Shown: positions 31,205 to 33,346 of the stretch, piece by piece
Position numbering within the stretch: the stretch's first letter is position 1
Layout of the letters: the number at the start of each line of letters is the position of its first letter
Assembly: GCA_002492295.1 (NCBI GenBank)
Contig: DKYC01000069.1
Span: 14,119-47,464, forward strand
Reading direction: 5' to 3'
DNA length: 33,346 nucleotides
From: Lachnospiraceae bacterium UBA7110
GTDB lineage: Bacteria > Bacillota > Clostridia > Lachnospirales > Lachnospiraceae
Position numbers and translations under genes: made by a program
Notes under the pieces: model-generated
Seen by the model: the letters and a program-made list of their open reading frames with translations, nothing else
The model's database searches: none
Told to the model about the DNA's origin: nothing

Positions 31205-32710
31205 TTATTGGAAACGTCCTTTGAACTCTTCAATTGCTGCTACAAGCGTTTTCTCGGTATCATCTGAGATAACCTTTTCTTCCCTGATTGCCTTAGGCAC
31301 CTGCGGATACTTTGTATCAAGGAACTCAAACAGCTCTGCCTCGAATCTTGTAATCTCGCTGACAGGCACATCAAGCAGATACTTCTTGGTCGCTACGAAC
31401 AAAATAATAACCTGATACTCCACCGCCATTGGCTTATACTGCGGCTGCTTCAAGATTTCCTTAATTCTTGCACCCTGCTCCAAACGTTCCTTGGTATCCG
31501 GGTCAAGGTCCGAACCAAACTGTGCAAACGATGCAAGCTCCCTGTACTGGGCAAGCTCTGTACGAATCGGACCTGCAATCTTCTTCATCGCCTTAATCTG
31601 AGCGGAACCACCAACTCGGGAAACAGAAAGACCTGCATTAACAGCCGGTCTGAAACCGGAGTTAAACATCTCTGTCTCCAAATAAATCTGACCGTCTGTA
31701 ATCGAAATTACGTTCGTCGGAATATATGCGGAAACATCACCCGCCTGTGTCTCGATAATCGGCAAAGCCGTGATGGAACCTCCGCCGTACTCATCATTCA
31801 TGCGGCACGCACGCTCAAGCAGTCTTGAGTGCAGATAAAATACGTCTCCGGGGAACGCCTCACGCCCGGGCGGACGCTTTAAGAGCAATGAGAGTGTACG
31901 GTATGCAACCGCGTGCTTACTCAAATCATCATAAATAATCAGCACGTCCTCACCGTTCTCCATCCATTCCTCACCAATCGCACACCCCGAATACGGTGCG
32001 ATATACTGTAATGGAGCAAGCTCACTCGCCGTAGCGGCAACAATTGTCGTATAAGACATTGCGCCAAACTCCTCCAATGTCTTCACAATGCTTGCAACGG
32101 TCGAAGCCTTCTGACCGATTGCAACATAGATACACTTCATGTTCTGTCCCTTTTGGTTGATAATGGTATCGATGGCAATCGCAGTCTTACCTGTCTGTCT
32201 GTCACCGATAATCAGCTCACGCTGTCCTCTTCCAATGGGAACCATCGCATCAATTGCCTTGATACCGGTCTGCATCGGCGTATCCACGCCTTTTCTTGTA
32301 ATAACACCTGATGCCACTCGTTCAATCTGACGATATTTGGTAGTCGCGATAGGACCTTTGCCGTCAATCGGCTGACCAAGAGCATTGACTACACGGCCAA
32401 GCATTGCGTCGCCTACAGGAACCTCCACAACGCGGTTTGTCGTCTTTACGGTATCGCCCTCATTGATGTTTCTGGAGCTTCCAAGCAAAACAGCACCTAC
32501 ATTGTCCTCCTCAAGGTTCATGACCATGCCGTAAACCTCGCCGGGGAACTCAAGAAGCTCGCCCTGCATTGCTTTTTCCAGTCCATGTACACGTGCAATA
32601 CCATCTGCCACCTGAATAACCGTACCGACTTCTGATACTTCCAAATCAGCGGCATATCTCTTAATCTGATCCTTAATCACAGAACTGATTTCTTCTGGTC
32701 TTAAATTCAT
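31205..32710 (-). CDS. atpA: F1 ATP synthase subunit alpha
   Basis: A 501-residue regulatory nucleotide-binding subunit. Walker A is GDRQTGKT at residues 169-176, with the conserved VYVAIGQKASTVA-type block, LIIYDDLSKHA and the arginine-finger region ISVSRVGGSAQ (written here as LSVSRVGGSAQ). Full length for the family. It lies between atpH and atpG. Confidence 0.98.
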   Translation of the reverse strand: MNLRPEEISSVIKDQIKRYAADLEVSEVGTVIQVADGIARVHGLEKAMQGELLEFPGEVYGMVMNLEEDNVGAVLLGSSRNINEGDTVKTTNRVVEVPVGDAMLGRVVNALGQPIDGKGPIATTKYRQIERVASGVITRKGVDTPMQTGIKAIDAMVPIGRGQRELIIGDRQTGKTAIAIDTIINQKGQNMKCIYVAIGQKASTVASIVKTLEEFGAMSYTTIVAATASELAPLQYIAPYSGCAIGEEWMENGEDVLIIYDDLSKHAVAYRTLSLLLKRPPGREAFPGDVFYLHSRLLERACRMNDEYGGGSITALPIIETQAGDVSAYIPTNVISITDGQIYLETEMFNSGFRPAVNAGLSVSRVGGSAQIKAMKKIAGPIRTELAQYRELASFAQFGSDLDPDTKERLEQGARIKEILKQPQYKPMAVEYQVIILFVATKKYLLDVPVSEITRFEAELFEFLDTKYPQVPKAIREEKVISDDTEKTLVAAIEEFKGRFQ

Positions 32711-32738
32711 AATGGATCTGCACCTTTCTATTTATTTT

Positions 32739-33284
32739 TTATAACTGAATTGCAAGCAGCTCACGCTGCAGCTTATCCAACTTCGTCCGAATACTGCTGT
32801 CCACAACCCTGTCACCCATCTGAATTACCATACCGCCTATCAGAGTCTCGTCCACATCATAGACGCACTCGATAGTCTTGTATTTGGTGGTAGCCAGTAA
32901 ACGGCTCTCAATATCCTGTTTTTCCTGATTATTTAACGCAATGGCTGTTGTGACATAAGCCGTGCCGATGTGGTTGTATTCCTTCACTGCCGCGATAAAG
33001 TCGCCAAGAATACCTTCAATTTCAGCATAACGGTCCTTCTCGACAATCGTCACAAGAAAACCGACCAGCTCTTTACTAAGCTTGCCGTCGAACACGTTCT
33101 TTACCACTTCGATTTTACTCTCCTTCGGAATTTTCGGGTGGTTCATAAACTGTCCGAACTCCGCGTTCGTGCGGATAACCTCAAGAAGCCCTGCCGTCTC
33201 CTCCAAAAAGGGTGCTGTCTTATCTTCTTCCACGGCAAGTTCAAACAACGCCTGCGCATACGTCTTGGAAACTAGCTTAGCCAT
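32739..33284 (-). CDS. atpH: F1 ATP synthase subunit delta
   Basis: A 181-residue peripheral-stalk subunit that joins the alpha3beta3 head to the b-subunit stalk. N-terminal helical bundle with YAQALFELAVEE and the C-terminal part (LIGGMVIQMGDRVVDSSIRTKLDKLQREL) typical of delta. The ATG at 33284 lies inside the end of atpF (13-base overlap); AGGTG is 7 bases ahead. Confidence 0.97.
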   Translation of the reverse strand: MAKLVSKTYAQALFELAVEEDKTAPFLEETAGLLEVIRTNAEFGQFMNHPKIPKESKIEVVKNVFDGKLSKELVGFLVTIVEKDRYAEIEGILGDFIAAVKEYNHIGTAYVTTAIALNNQEKQDIESRLLATTKYKTIECVYDVDETLIGGMVIQMGDRVVDSSIRTKLDKLQRELLAIQL

Positions 33285-33346
33285 GTGCTATCACCTATTT
33301 CTTTCAATGTCTTATCAATGAGTTCATGCTGGGCATTTGTATCAAT
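33272..33346 (-). CDS. atpF: F0 ATP synthase subunit b, C-terminal end (partial)
   Basis: The last 24 codons and stop of atpF, too short to appear as a full reading frame here; it ends KEIGDSTWLS, the usual end of clostridial b subunits (…EEVGDATWLS). The rest lies beyond the window's right edge. It overlaps atpH by 13 bases, so the two are translationally coupled. Confidence 0.85.
   Translation of the reverse strand: MDTNAQHELIDKTLKEIGDSTWLS

Overview
The window reads as a chromosomal segment of an anaerobic Gram-positive Clostridia member, most likely a Lachnospiraceae (Roseburia/Eubacterium-like). The evidence is the gene content rather than a database match: FabK-type fatty-acid synthesis, a fused AccDA carboxyltransferase, a Bacillus/Clostridium-type large SRP RNA, CheD, a YerB-type DUF3048 lipoprotein, strong AGGAGG ribosome binding sites and consensus sigma-A promoters. 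Most genes lie on the minus strand; only three (265-468, 1423-2229, 3553-5232) are on the plus strand.

Layout. 1-3550: a small Phd/YefM-like antitoxin without a visible toxin, a PAP2-type membrane protein behind a perfect consensus promoter, a PHP-domain phosphoesterase, then a minus-strand trio (zinc-ribbon protein, CheD, 65-residue protein). 3553-5232: a membrane GGDEF protein. 5275-14452: a ten-gene type II fatty-acid operon read right to left (acpP, fabK, fabD, fabG, fabF, fabZ, accDA, a nitronate monooxygenase-like flavoprotein, fabH, and a MarR regulator resembling FabT). It has three TTTGA-N3-TCAAA palindromes at exact 16-bp steps in the acpP leader. accB and accC are absent from the cluster. 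14751-17525: a large secreted repeat protein. 17916-18113: a small unknown gene. 18369-23581: a giant TPR protein with a J-like N-terminus that has NPE where HPD is expected, followed closely by an HscC-type Hsp70. 23796-24932: a DUF3048 lipoprotein, next to the SRP RNA gene (about 25010-25280). 25529-28342: a methyltransferase, an unknown Lachnospiraceae-like protein and a secreted repeat protein. 28421-33346: the F1 part of the ATP synthase operon (atpC, D, G, A, H and the 3' end of atpF), running off the window edge.

How they fit together. The fab operon is a near-complete elongation system: AccDA makes malonyl-CoA (with AccB/AccC from elsewhere), FabD loads ACP, FabH starts chains, and FabF/FabG/FabZ/FabK elongate. 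The distal MarR gene probably closes a feedback loop on the acpP promoter. The TPR/Hsp70 pair looks like a dedicated chaperone module and is the least described system here. No CRISPR array, insertion sequence, prophage or tRNA gene was seen.
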